32,370 nt of DNA from Streptomyces yangpuensis (GCF_001005295.1 NZ_LBMK01000002.1:822683-855052), one strand, 5' to 3'; shown: positions 6,867 to 14,273, numbered from the stretch's first letter. Translations and numbers: made by a program. The notes: a model not told the origin generated them from the sequence alone.

Positions 6867-8567
6867 ATGGACGCTGACGCCATCGAGGAGGGCCGCCGCC
6901 GCTGGCAGGCCCGTTATGACAAGGCCCGCAAGCGCGAGGCGGACTTCACCACGCTCTCCGGCGACGAGGTCGAACCGGTCTACGGACCCCGCCCCGGCGA
7001 CACCTACGAGGGCTTCGAGCGGATCGGCTGGCCGGGGGAGTACCCGTACACGCGCGGCCTGCACGCCACCGGCTACCGCGGCCGGACCTGGACCATCCGC
7101 CAGTTCGCCGGCTTCGGCAACGCCGAGCAGACGAACGAGCGCTACAAGATGATCCTGGCCGCCGGCGGCGGCGGGCTCTCCGTCGCCTTCGACATGCCGA
7201 CCCTCATGGGGCGCGACTCCGACGACCCCCGCGCGCTCGGCGAGGTGGGCCACTGCGGCGTCGCCATCGACTCCGCCGCCGACATGGAGGTCCTCTTCAA
7301 GGACATCCCCCTCGGCGACGTCACGACCTCCATGACGATCTCGGGCCCCGCCGTGCCCGCCTTCTGCATGTACCTGGTCGCCGCCGAGCGCCAGGGCGTG
7401 GACCCCGCCGTCCTGAACGGCACGCTGCAGACGGACATCTTCAAGGAGTACATCGCCCAGAAGGAGTGGCTCTTCGAACCGGAGCCGCACCTGCGCCTCA
7501 TCGGCGACCTCATGGAGTACTGCGCGAAGGGCATCCCCGCCTACAAGCCGCTCTCCGTCTCCGGCTACCACATCCGCGAGGCCGGGGCCACGGCCGCGCA
7601 GGAGCTCGCCTACACCCTCGCCGACGGATTCGGCTATGTGGAGCTCGGGCTCTCCCGCGGCCTGGACGTGGACCACTTCGCCTCCGGTCTCTCCTTCTTC
7701 TTCGACGCGCACCTCGACTTCTTCGAGGAGATCGCCAAGTTCCGCGCCGCCCGCCGGATCTGGGCGCGCTGGATGAAGGAGGTCTACGGGGCCAAGAGCG
7801 AGAAGTCGATGTGGCTGCGCTTCCACACGCAGACCGCCGGCGTCTCCCTGACCGCCCAGCAGCCCTACAACAACGTCGTGCGCACCGCCGTCGAGGCCCT
7901 CGCGGCCGTCCTCGGCGGCACCAACTCCCTGCACACCAACGCTCTCGACGAGACCCTCGCGCTGCCCAGCGAGCAGGCCGCCGAGATCGCCCTGCGCACC
8001 CAGCAGGTGCTGATGGAGGAGACCGGCGTCGCCAATGTGGCGGACCCGCTGGGCGGCTCCTGGTTCGTGGAGCAGCTCACCGACCGCATCGAGGCCGACG
8101 CCGAGCGGATCTTCGAGCAGATCAAGGAGCGCGGCCTGCGCGCCCACCCCGACGGGCAGCACCCCATCGGGCCGATCACCTCGGGCATCCTGCGCGGCAT
8201 CGAGGACGGCTGGTTCACCGGCGAGATCGCCGAGTCGGCCTTCCAGTACCAGCGCTCCCTGGAGAAGGGCGACAAGCGGGTCGTCGGCGTCAACGTCCAC
8301 CACGGGTCGGTGACCGGTGACCTGGAGATCCTGCGGGTCAGCCACGAGGTGGAGCGCGAGCAGGTCCGCGTCCTCGCCGACCGCAAGGCCGGCCGCGACG
8401 ACGCCAAGGTCGCCGCGTCCCTGAAGGCCATGCTGGACGCCGCCCGGGACGGGTCGAACATGATCCCCGCCATGCTGGACGCGGTGCGCGCCGAGGCCAC
8501 GATGGGCGAGATCTGCAACACCCTGCGCGACGAATGGGGCACCTACACCGAGCCCCCGGGCTTCTAG
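6867..8567 (+). CDS. icmA: Isobutyryl-CoA mutase large (substrate-binding) subunit
   Basis: A 566-residue member of the methylmalonyl-CoA mutase family. It catalyses adenosylcobalamin-dependent interconversion of isobutyryl-CoA and n-butyryl-CoA together with a separate small cobalamin-binding subunit (IcmB), which is not in this window. It contains only the TIM-barrel substrate domain and lacks the C-terminal B12 domain. Two residues known to distinguish IcmA from methylmalonyl-CoA mutase are present at exactly the published positions: Phe80 ([13 protein letters not shown], Tyr in MCM) and Gln198 ([11 protein letters not shown], Arg in MCM). That numbering supports the ATG at 6867 over a GTG at 6861. 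The enzyme feeds valine and butyrate carbon into polyketide precursors. The gene has its own promoter with a 24-bp palindrome. Confidence 0.95.
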   Translation: MDADAIEEGRRRWQARYDKARKREADFTTLSGDEVEPVYGPRPGDTYEGFERIGWPGEYPYTRGLHATGYRGRTWTIRQFAGFGNAEQTNERYKMILAAGGGGLSVAFDMPTLMGRDSDDPRALGEVGHCGVAIDSAADMEVLFKDIPLGDVTTSMTISGPAVPAFCMYLVAAERQGVDPAVLNGTLQTDIFKEYIAQKEWLFEPEPHLRLIGDLMEYCAKGIPAYKPLSVSGYHIREAGATAAQELAYTLADGFGYVELGLSRGLDVDHFASGLSFFFDAHLDFFEEIAKFRAARRIWARWMKEVYGAKSEKSMWLRFHTQTAGVSLTAQQPYNNVVRTAVEALAAVLGGTNSLHTNALDETLALPSEQAAEIALRTQQVLMEETGVANVADPLGGSWFVEQLTDRIEADAERIFEQIKERGLRAHPDGQHPIGPITSGILRGIEDGWFTGEIAESAFQYQRSLEKGDKRVVGVNVHHGSVTGDLEILRVSHEVEREQVRVLADRKAGRDDAKVAASLKAMLDAARDGSNMIPAMLDAVRAEATMGEICNTLRDEWGTYTEPPGF

Positions 8568-8622
8568 TGCTGTGACCGCCGCTTTCGGGCCCGCAGGGTC
8601 CGGGACGGCCGGTCGTGCCCCG

Positions 8623-8628
8623 TACGGT
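8623..8628 (+). promoter_or_regulatory. -10 box TACGGT of a leaderless promoter for the EF-G domain IV-like gene
   Basis: TACGGT is followed by six bases and the GTG at 8635. There is no ribosome site in the gap. The site lies 56 bases after the icmA stop, so the gene may be read both from here and from icmA read-through. Confidence 0.45.
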
Positions 8629-8634
8629 GGGGGC

Positions 8635-9042
8635 GTGACCGGCCTTCCTGTGCCCGTACGGGGCGTGAGCGCGCGCGTGGTGATGCAGAGCGGCTGCGGG
8701 CCGTTCGCGTACATCGTGGTGGACTTCGAGCCGCCCGGCCCCGACGGCGGGTCGGAGTTCCTGCACACGGTGTCCGACGACCGGCTGCCGCACGAGTTCC
8801 TGCCGGCGGTGTGGGACGGGATCCGCGAGGGGCTGGGCGGGGTGGCGGCCGTGGTGCTGCTCACCGACGGCGGTTTCCACGAGGTCGACTCCCGTGCATC
8901 CGGGTACCGGCTCGCCGGCCGGTACGCGGGGCTTGCGGCGCTGGCGGCCGCCGGCCTGGGGGAGCCGCCCGAGGACCGGGGCCGGCAGATCAGGGTGAAC
9001 TGGCCCGGCAAGCCCCGGCCGAAGCCGGCGAGCGGGCCGTGA
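8635..9042 (+). CDS. Free-standing EF-G domain IV-like protein
   Basis: A 135-residue protein that aligns by eye with domain IV of elongation factor G (S5 domain 2-like fold). FAYIVVDFEP matches the EF-G strand normally read as AxVxxxxEP; FLHTVSDDRLPHEFLPAVWDGIREGL matches the stretch ending in IPxEYIPAVxxGIxxAL; and VVLLTDGGFHEVDSRASGYRLAGR matches the LxDGxxHxVDSSxxxFxxAG signature. The GTPase and the other EF-G domains are absent, and no GTPase gene is adjacent. Domain IV is the part of EF-G that enters the ribosomal A site, so a ribosome-directed role is conceivable but unproven. The GTG at 8635 is preferred for its leaderless promoter; a GTG at 8572 would add 21 residues. Confidence 0.72.
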   Translation: MTGLPVPVRGVSARVVMQSGCGPFAYIVVDFEPPGPDGGSEFLHTVSDDRLPHEFLPAVWDGIREGLGGVAAVVLLTDGGFHEVDSRASGYRLAGRYAGLAALAAAGLGEPPEDRGRQIRVNWPGKPRPKPASGP

Positions 9043-9076
9043 CCGCGGCGGCAGCGGCCGGGCGGGTCAGGCGGGG

Positions 9077-9697
9077 TCAGGCGGCGGTCGCGCCGCGCAG
9101 GCCGTGCATCAGGAGGGCGGTGAAGGCGGCCACCCAGAGCTCGTCCACCGGCTCGGAGCTCACCAGGGCGCGGTGCACGACGGTGCCCGCGATCACGTCG
9201 AAGATCAGGTCGGTGGTGCTGCCCGCGAGGAACTCGTCCTCCTCGTAGGGGAGTTCGCCGCGCGCCTGGGCCCGCTCACGGCCCAGTACGACGAGGCGTT
9301 TCTGCCGGTCCACGATCGCCGACCGGATCCGGTCACGCAGGGCCTCGTCCCGGGTGGACTCGGAGACGACCGCCATCAGGGCGGTACGGGCCTCCGGCCG
9401 CCGCAGCAGCTCGGCGAAGCGCAGGACCACGTACTCGATGTCGGCTTCCAGGGAGCCCCGGTCCGGCAGTTCGAGCGAGTCGAAGAGCTCCGCGACCGCG
9501 TCCACGACCAGCTCGCTCTTGCCCGCCCAGCGCCGGTAGAGGGTGGTCTTGGCGACGCCCGCGCGGGCCGAGACGTCGCTCATCGTCAGCTTCGACCAGC
9601 CCAGTTCGACCAGCGCGTCCCGGGTGGCGGCGAGGATGGCGGCGTCCGCGGACGCGCTGCGGGGGCGACCGGTGCGGCCGGGGCTGGCGTTGCGCAT
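9077..9697 (-). CDS. TetR/AcrR-family transcriptional regulator
   Basis: A protein of 206 residues from the ATG at 9697. The TetR_N domain occupies residues ~17-63: AAILAATRDALVELGWSKLTMSDVSARAGVAKTTLYRRW, with TTLYRRW the usual end of the helix-turn-helix. The rest is a helical C-terminal ligand domain of the TetR_C type found in many actinobacterial regulators. The start at 9697 is preferred over the ATG at 9709 because TATGGT (9710-9705) forms a -10 box seven bases before 9697, so the 9709 ATG lies inside the promoter. A 23-bp inverted repeat at 9785-9807, ~90 bp upstream, is a candidate binding site. It is convergent with the EF-G domain IV-like gene. The target is unknown. Confidence 0.85.
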   Translation of the reverse strand: MRNASPGRTGRPRSASADAAILAATRDALVELGWSKLTMSDVSARAGVAKTTLYRRWAGKSELVVDAVAELFDSLELPDRGSLEADIEYVVLRFAELLRRPEARTALMAVVSESTRDEALRDRIRSAIVDRQKRLVVLGRERAQARGELPYEEDEFLAGSTTDLIFDVIAGTVVHRALVSSEPVDELWVAAFTALLMHGLRGATAA

Positions 9698-9704
9698 GGC
9701 CGAG

Positions 9705-9710
9705 ACCATA
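9705..9710 (-). promoter_or_regulatory. -10 box TATGGT of a leaderless promoter for the TetR gene at 9077-9697
   Basis: Read on the minus strand, TATGGT (9710 to 9705) is followed by seven bases and the ATG at 9697. This register, repeated elsewhere in the window, decides the start codon of the TetR gene. Confidence 0.5.
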
Positions 9711-9784
9711 CCCGTCGGTAGCCGAACGGGCGGCTGTGGTTCAGATCACGGCCGCCGCGGGGGCGCGGAGGGCCTCCGGGGGAG

Positions 9785-9807
9785 TTACGCTACGGCTCGT
9801 AGCGTAA
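9785..9807. promoter_or_regulatory. 23-bp inverted repeat, TetR-type operator candidate
   Basis: Perfect 10-bp arms TTACGCTACG (9785-9794) and CGTAGCGTAA (9798-9807) flank a 3-base centre GCT. Length, symmetry and TTACG/CGTAA ends resemble operators of TetR-family proteins. It lies in the 272-bp divergent gap between the TetR gene and the thioredoxin-like gene, so it could serve either. The rest of that gap shows no coding frame. Confidence 0.6.
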
Positions 9808-9969
9808 GAGCGACAACCACGCGAAGGGCTACAGGCGCCAGGTGGGGACCCGGCGCCGCACAGCAACACGATCGCGACGGATGCGACGGCACGGCCGGGC
9901 GGTGACGCCCGTACGGCCAATTCGCGCGATCTTTTTCGTCGGCGCGCGCATACGGGGGAGGATGTACGC

Positions 9970-10968
9970 ATGCAGCCCAGAAACATGTCCATGAGCGGCG
10001 TCGTCGACCTCGCCGCGGTGAAGGCGGCCGGCGAGGCCAAGGCCAAGGCCGAGCAGGCCCGCGCCGAGGCGGCCCGCCAGGCGAGCCAGGGTGGCGGGGC
10101 CGCCCCGTCCGCCGGTGCCGTTCCGCCGTCCGCGCTCGTCATCGACGTAGACGAGGCCGGCTTCGAACGTGATGTGCTCCAGCTCTCCACGGAAGTCCCG
10201 GTCGTCCTGGACTTCTGGGCAGAGTGGTGCCAGCCGTGCAAGCAGCTCAGCCCGCTCCTGGAACGCCTGACCGTCGAGGCGAACGGCCGCCTCGTGCTGG
10301 CCAAGGTGGACGTCGACGCCAACCAGATGCTGATGCAGCAGTTCCAGATCCAGGGCATCCCGGCCGTCTTCGCCGTGGTCGCCGGTCAGGTGCTGCCGCT
10401 CTTCCAGGGTGTCGCCCCCGAGCAGCAGATCCGCGAGACCCTCGCCCAGCTGGTCCAGGTCGCCGAGGAGCGGTTCGGGATCATCGGCATCGAGGTGGAC
10501 CCGAACGCCGAGGGCGCCGCCGAGTCCGCCCCGGCCGAGGCCCCGGCCGGTCCGCACGACGCACTGCTGGAGGCGGCCGTCGTCGCGCTCGACGCCGGTG
10601 ACCTGGGCGGCGCGGTGCAGGCCTACAAGAACGTACTCGCGGACGACCCGGGCAACACCGAGGCCAAGCTGGGCCTGGCCCAGGCCGAACTGCTCGCCAG
10701 GGTCCAGCACATGAACCCGCAGCAGGTCCGCGCCGCCGCGGCCGAGAACCCGCGCGATCCGGCGGCGCAGATCGCCGCGGCCGACCTCGACCTGGTCGGC
10801 GGACATGTGGAGGACGCCTTCGGGCGCCTGGTGGACACCGTGAAGGTCACGTTCGGTGACGACAGGGATGCCGTACGGCTGCGCCTGCTGGAGCTGTTCG
10901 AAGTGATCGGCGCGGACGACCCGAGGGTGACGGCGGCGCGCACGGCGCTCGCGCGGGTGCTCTTCTAG
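9970..10968 (+). CDS. Thioredoxin-domain tetratricopeptide protein (YbbN/CnoX-like)
   Basis: A 332-residue cytosolic protein. Residues 1-50 are a charged, Ala-rich lead (KAKAEQARAEAARQ). A thioredoxin fold follows at ~57-160 with FWAEWCQPCKQL; the redox motif is C87-Q-P-C90, between the CGPC of thioredoxin and the SQHC of E. coli YbbN, so both cysteines are present. The cis-proline segment GIPAV is intact. Residues ~190-330 are helical TPR-like repeats (DALLEAAVVALDAGDLGGAVQAY and so on), as in YbbN/CnoX co-chaperones that hold oxidised or unfolded clients. The ATG at 9970 has GGGGGAGG about 8 bases upstream. It is a single gene followed by a terminator at 11030. Confidence 0.88.
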   Translation: MQPRNMSMSGVVDLAAVKAAGEAKAKAEQARAEAARQASQGGGAAPSAGAVPPSALVIDVDEAGFERDVLQLSTEVPVVLDFWAEWCQPCKQLSPLLERLTVEANGRLVLAKVDVDANQMLMQQFQIQGIPAVFAVVAGQVLPLFQGVAPEQQIRETLAQLVQVAEERFGIIGIEVDPNAEGAAESAPAEAPAGPHDALLEAAVVALDAGDLGGAVQAYKNVLADDPGNTEAKLGLAQAELLARVQHMNPQQVRAAAAENPRDPAAQIAAADLDLVGGHVEDAFGRLVDTVKVTFGDDRDAVRLRLLELFEVIGADDPRVTAARTALARVLF

Positions 10969-11029
10969 GCGGGCCCCGCGCCCCACGCTCCGGGCCGCTG
11001 GGAGCCCGCTCCCCGTAGCCTTCCGGACG

Positions 11030-11053
11030 TCGGCGGGTCGCCGCCGATTTGTT
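11030..11053 (+). terminator. Terminator after the thioredoxin-TPR gene
   Basis: A 6-bp stem TCGGCG (11030-11035) / CGCCGA (11042-11047) with a 6-base loop, followed by TTTGTT. It lies 62 bases after the stop codon. Moderate stem, but the T run is unusual for this sequence. Confidence 0.5.
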
Positions 11054-11065
11054 GACACGTAGATA

Positions 11066-11111
11066 AACAGCGGCCGCGCTTTGCCAAAACTTGGCAATTG
11101 CGGCCGCTGTT
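11066..11111. repeat. 46-bp nested inverted repeat
   Basis: Outer 12-bp perfect arms AACAGCGGCCGC (11066-11077) and GCGGCCGCTGTT (11100-11111) enclose a second perfect inverted repeat TTGCCAA (11081-11087) - AAC - TTGGCAA (11091-11097). The transcript could fold into one long hairpin; the DNA could also be a double operator. It sits in the 630-bp non-coding region between the thioredoxin-TPR gene and the DUF6230 operon. There is no T tract at the right end, so a plain terminator is not the best reading. Confidence 0.6.
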
Positions 11112-11122
11112 ACTCGCAGTAA
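11110..11122. promoter_or_regulatory. Small palindrome TTACT-cgc-AGTAA
   Basis: Five-base arms TTACT and AGTAA around CGC, abutting the 46-bp nested repeat. It resembles the second site at 11237-11252 (both TTAC...GTAA), suggesting two copies of an operator upstream of the DUF6230 operon. Confidence 0.35.
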
Positions 11123-11236
11123 ATCGAACCTTGCGAACTGTCCGGTGTGTTCACCGGTTCACCGTTTTGTCGTGGCCCTGGGCGGCACCCTGCGTTGCCG
11201 ACGGACGGTTACAGGCAGCATCCAGGTTATCTGGCC

Positions 11237-11252
11237 GTTACCCGCCAGTAAC
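11237..11252. promoter_or_regulatory. Palindrome GTTACCCGCCAGTAAC, operator candidate
   Basis: A 16-bp imperfect palindrome with GTTAC/GTAAC ends; on the other strand it reads GTTACTGGCGGGTAAC. TTAC-N6-GTAA-type sites are common for TetR-family regulators in actinobacteria. The rest of 10969-11598 has no convincing gene; 11253-11580 is GC-rich with no clear -10 box. Confidence 0.4.
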
Positions 11253-11598
11253 GAACCCCCTTGTGCCCCGGCCGGGAATGGACCACGATCGGCGACGCTC
11301 GGTCCTTCCCGCAGAGCCGCTCGCTCGGAGCCGCGGTGGAGGGTCCCCACCGGGCCGGCCGGTGGCAGTGGCACCGACCGTGGGACAGGGGGGTCTCTGC
11401 CGCACCGGCGGGGCCTGTCCTCCAGGTTGCGCGAACGCGTGGCCCAGTGGTTGTCGCTCGGGGGTGAACGCCGGTGAATCGGACGTGGCACGGCCGCGGT
11501 CCGGCCACCTGCGCTCCTTCCCGAGGACGTAGCACTTCTCCCATCCCAGGACGGGCTCGGCCCGGACCGGAGATGTACGTCCGAGAAGGAGGAACGAA

Positions 11599-12240
11599 AT
11601 GAGTTCTCAGGTTCGTGGCGGGACCAGATGGAAGCGCTTCGCGCTCGTCATGGTGCCGAGCATCGCGGCCACCGCCGCGGTCGGTGTGGGTCTGGCGCAG
11701 GGTGCCCTCGCGGCGTCCTTCAGCGTCTCCGGCCAGGACTTCAAGGTCTCGGCCGACAAGCTCGACGGTGACAACCTCATCCAGTACGGCGGCATCGCCG
11801 AGGGGCACGACCTCAAGGGCAACGCGCAGCACCACCCGGTGACCATCTCCGGGTTCAGCCACGCCGAGATCACCAACATGTGCCAGTCGCTGGTGACCCC
11901 GACGCCGCTGGGCAACATCACGCTGCAGCTGCGCACCGGCCACAAGGGCAAGCCGGCCGTCGCCGACAACATTTACCTGGATGTTGCGGAGCTCGACACC
12001 GACGCCGAGTTCAAGAACCTGGACATCGGTGTCGCGGTCGGCGACCCGGGCCACAAGACGAAGCCGCAGGCTGGCACGGTCACCAGCCCGTACGCGTTCT
12101 CGCAGCGCGCGGACAAGGCGATCCTGACGAACGTGCGCCAGAAGGCGTGGGCGACCACCGCCGGCACGTTCAAGCTGCCCGACCTGAAGCTGCGTCTGAT
12201 GGGCGGCGACCAGCCGTGCTACCAGGACTCCAAGGACTGA
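11599..12240 (+). CDS. DUF6230 family exported protein
   Basis: A 213-residue protein of the DUF6230 family, seen mostly in actinomycetes and usually next to a DUF6114 gene. The N-terminus has basic residues (RGGTRWKR) then a hydrophobic segment (~15-38) ending ALAA, so it is secreted by Sec or held by an uncleaved signal anchor. The mature part is beta-rich, beginning FSVSGQDFKVSADKL. Two cysteines (MCQSL and QPCYQ near the end) could form a disulfide outside the cell. The start ATG has a near-ideal ribosome site AAGGAGG (11586-11592), implying strong translation. It is first of three co-directional genes that appear to form a cell-envelope operon. Molecular function is unknown. Confidence 0.85.
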   Translation: MSSQVRGGTRWKRFALVMVPSIAATAAVGVGLAQGALAASFSVSGQDFKVSADKLDGDNLIQYGGIAEGHDLKGNAQHHPVTISGFSHAEITNMCQSLVTPTPLGNITLQLRTGHKGKPAVADNIYLDVAELDTDAEFKNLDIGVAVGDPGHKTKPQAGTVTSPYAFSQRADKAILTNVRQKAWATTAGTFKLPDLKLRLMGGDQPCYQDSKD

Positions 12241-12344
12241 GTCCGTCCCGGTGAATGACCGGACGGGCGGGTGGCGACGGCCGTCCCCGCCCGTCCGGGC
12301 TCCACAGAGTTCTCCGTACCACCGTTTCCAGGGAGCTGTTGTCC

Positions 12345-12917
12345 ATGAACCCCCAGGCCCCGGTTTACGTTCGCGCAGAAGACGACGCCTGGCTCACCGT
12401 GGTGTACTACCACTTCCATGCCTGGAGCGGTCGCCGTCCCTTCTGGGCCGGGCTGTTCACGCTCCTCGGCGGCTTCCCGATCGCGTACTTCCCTTATGCG
12501 GACCTCCGGTTGGGCAATGTCAGTCTGGCGATGGCCACCACGGGCGGCGCCGGCGCACTGATCATCGGTGTACTGCTGATCACGCTGGGCCTCGCCCTCT
12601 GGTTCCAGCAGACCATCCGCGTCTTCGCCGGAGTCGCCTCGATCCTGTTGGCCCTGGTGTCCCTGCCGGTGTCCAACCTGGGCGGATTCGGGATGGGCTT
12701 CATCCTCTCCCTCATCGGCGGCGCCCTCGCGCTGTCGTGGGCGCCCGGTCAGCCGGCGGACGAGGAGCCGGCGGGTCAGCCGCAGGCCGCCGCCGGTCCG
12801 GCCAAGGCGGAGGCGGTGATGGGCGTCCAGGGCATCCCGGCGCCCCGCGAGACGGAGACGGCACACGCGACCGAGACGACTGCCCACGCCGATGGCGGGA
12901 GGAACAGTGCGGGGTGA
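12345..12917 (+). CDS. DUF6114 family membrane protein
   Basis: A 190-residue protein. After a short N-terminal cytoplasmic part, WSGRRPFWAGLFTLLGG begins the DUF6114 core, followed by four hydrophobic segments at about residues 32-50, 62-86, 90-108 and 112-130. The last ~55 residues are a hydrophilic Ala/Glu/Pro tail without structure. The ATG at 12345 has GGGAG about 10 bases upstream. The gene lies 104 bp after the DUF6230 gene and overlaps the start of the next gene, so the three are probably co-transcribed. DUF6230 and DUF6114 proteins typically occur as neighbours; a membrane complex in which DUF6114 anchors DUF6230 is a reasonable inference, not established. Confidence 0.83.
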   Translation: MNPQAPVYVRAEDDAWLTVVYYHFHAWSGRRPFWAGLFTLLGGFPIAYFPYADLRLGNVSLAMATTGGAGALIIGVLLITLGLALWFQQTIRVFAGVASILLALVSLPVSNLGGFGMGFILSLIGGALALSWAPGQPADEEPAGQPQAAAGPAKAEAVMGVQGIPAPRETETAHATETTAHADGGRNSAG

Positions 12918-14163
12918 CGAGACGCAGCGGGCCGTGGCCCCGGGCGCAGAGTCCCGTGAGAGAAAGGGCCCGCGCCACGCGGCGCCCAGGAAGTCGCTGC
13001 TGAACAAGATCCAGATACCTGTCGGCAAGACGATGGCGCTGGCGGCGATGCCGACGGCCGTCCTCGTCGGGATGGGCATGGCGCCCAAGCTCGCCGTGGC
13101 CGACGACAAGGAGATCCCCTTCGCCCCCGGGCCGTGCGTGACGCGGTCCGACGAGCCGGCGGAGACCGAGTCGAAGTCCCCGTCCCCCACGCCGTCGAAG
13201 ACGGCCTCGCCGAGCGCCTCGCCCAGTGCGTCACCCGCACCGTCGACGGCTGCCAAGCCGAAGGCGAGCGCCTCTGCGTCACCGAGCACGTCCCCGTCGG
13301 CGAACGCCCCGGCCCCGGCCACCACACCGGCGCCGGAGCCGACCAAGTCCACGAACCCCCTGGACCCGCTGGGCGTCGGCGACAAGCTGAAGGACCTCGT
13401 CGACGGACTCGGCCGGCCGCTGGAGGACCCCAAGGCGACCCCGACGCCCACACCGTCCACCACCGAGAAGCCGGCCCCGGCTCCGGACCCGGCCGCGGAC
13501 GCGATCCGGGACGCCGCCGAGAAGGCGGGTGCCACGGTCGAGGAGCTGCCCGACGAGGTCAAGGACACCGTCGACAAGCCCAAGGACGAGACGCCCAAGG
13601 ACAAGGACAAGGGCGACGAGGACAAGGACGACAAGGACAAGGACGAGGCGAAGAAGGACCCGGACGGGAAGGAACCCTTCCCCTGCCCGACCTACGACGC
13701 CGAGGCCCTGGCCAACGCCGACCTGGAGCAGGGCATCCCGCTCCTGCCGGACGAGCCCTGGTACCTCGACAGTTCGCTGCTGACCCTCTACGGCCTGGAC
13801 TACCACGGCATCGTCGAGGTGAAGACCGGCAGCGGCAAGATCAAGAAGGTCCTGAAGTTCACGGCGGACTCGCTGGACATCAAGGACCTCTACCAGACGG
13901 TCGGCAAGGGCGGGAACGTCGCCCACCTGAAGTCCCGTCCGGGCTCCACCTCCAAGATCCGCGGAGGCACGGTGACGATGTACACCGAGAGCCTCAAGGG
14001 GAACCTGTTCGGTCTGATCCCGATCGAGTTCACCCCGAACAGCCCGCCGCCCCTGAACGTCCCGTTCGCGTTCTTCACGGACGTCAAGGTCGTCCAGGCG
14101 GCGCAGTTCGGCGGCACCCTGACGGTCCCGGGCCTGAAGAACTACATGGGCCCGCCGGAGTAG
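12907..14163 (+). CDS. Exported protein with Ser/Pro/Lys-Asp low-complexity region, third gene of the DUF6230 operon
   Basis: A 418-residue protein. Residues ~1-35 are basic; ~36-65 form a hydrophobic export signal ending PKLAVA, giving an unusually long signal region. Residues ~75-165 are a Ser/Pro/Ala/Thr-rich linker; ~205-245 are a highly charged Lys/Asp tract. A Cys at the end of that tract (PFPCPTYD) starts a folded C-terminal domain (~240-415) containing TADSLDIKDLYQTV, SRPGSTSKIRGGTVTMYTES and VPFAFFTDVKVVQAAQFGGT. The layout suggests a protein that spans the wall by its linker and displays a beta-rich domain. The GTG start at 12907 is chosen for the ribosome site GGAGG four bases before it; the ATG at 12892 is the alternative. 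Both overlap the DUF6114 stop. I do not recognise the C-terminal family. Confidence 0.75.
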   Translation: MRGDETQRAVAPGAESRERKGPRHAAPRKSLLNKIQIPVGKTMALAAMPTAVLVGMGMAPKLAVADDKEIPFAPGPCVTRSDEPAETESKSPSPTPSKTASPSASPSASPAPSTAAKPKASASASPSTSPSANAPAPATTPAPEPTKSTNPLDPLGVGDKLKDLVDGLGRPLEDPKATPTPTPSTTEKPAPAPDPAADAIRDAAEKAGATVEELPDEVKDTVDKPKDETPKDKDKGDEDKDDKDKDEAKKDPDGKEPFPCPTYDAEALANADLEQGIPLLPDEPWYLDSSLLTLYGLDYHGIVEVKTGSGKIKKVLKFTADSLDIKDLYQTVGKGGNVAHLKSRPGSTSKIRGGTVTMYTESLKGNLFGLIPIEFTPNSPPPLNVPFAFFTDVKVVQAAQFGGTLTVPGLKNYMGPPE

Positions 14164-14196
14164 CAGGCGCACGCGGTACGCACACGCGGTACACAC

Positions 14197-14240
14197 ACCG
14201 AGGGCGGCACCCCGCATCACTGCGGGGTGCCGCCCTCGGT
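14197..14240. terminator. Strong bidirectional terminator hairpin
   Basis: A perfect 20-bp stem (14197-14216 with 14221-14240) closed by the 4-base loop TCAC. It lies between two convergent genes (the DUF6230 operon and pyk) and would stop transcription from both sides. No T run follows, as is common in Streptomyces. Confidence 0.85.
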
Positions 14241-14273
14241 CTCTGTGCGGCAGAGTTTCGCGGTGCGACGGCG

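Noticed and set aside
8997..9080. Tandem GGGTCAGGCG repeat in the convergent gap after the EF-G IV-like gene
   Set aside because: Only two imperfect units and partly inside the TetR coding end; most likely chance similarity in GC-rich sequence.
9808..9969. Riboswitch (for example ydaO type) or small gene upstream of the thioredoxin-TPR gene
   Set aside because: There is one GGCGCC-flanked hairpin but no known aptamer core, and no open frame with protein-like composition.
10999..11014. CebR-box-like TGGGAG-N-CGCTCCC sequence
   Set aside because: The known box is a continuous 14-bp palindrome TGGGAGCGCTCCCA; here two extra bases separate the half sites, and it lies behind a stop codon rather than in a promoter. 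No CebR box was found upstream of the GH6 gene either.
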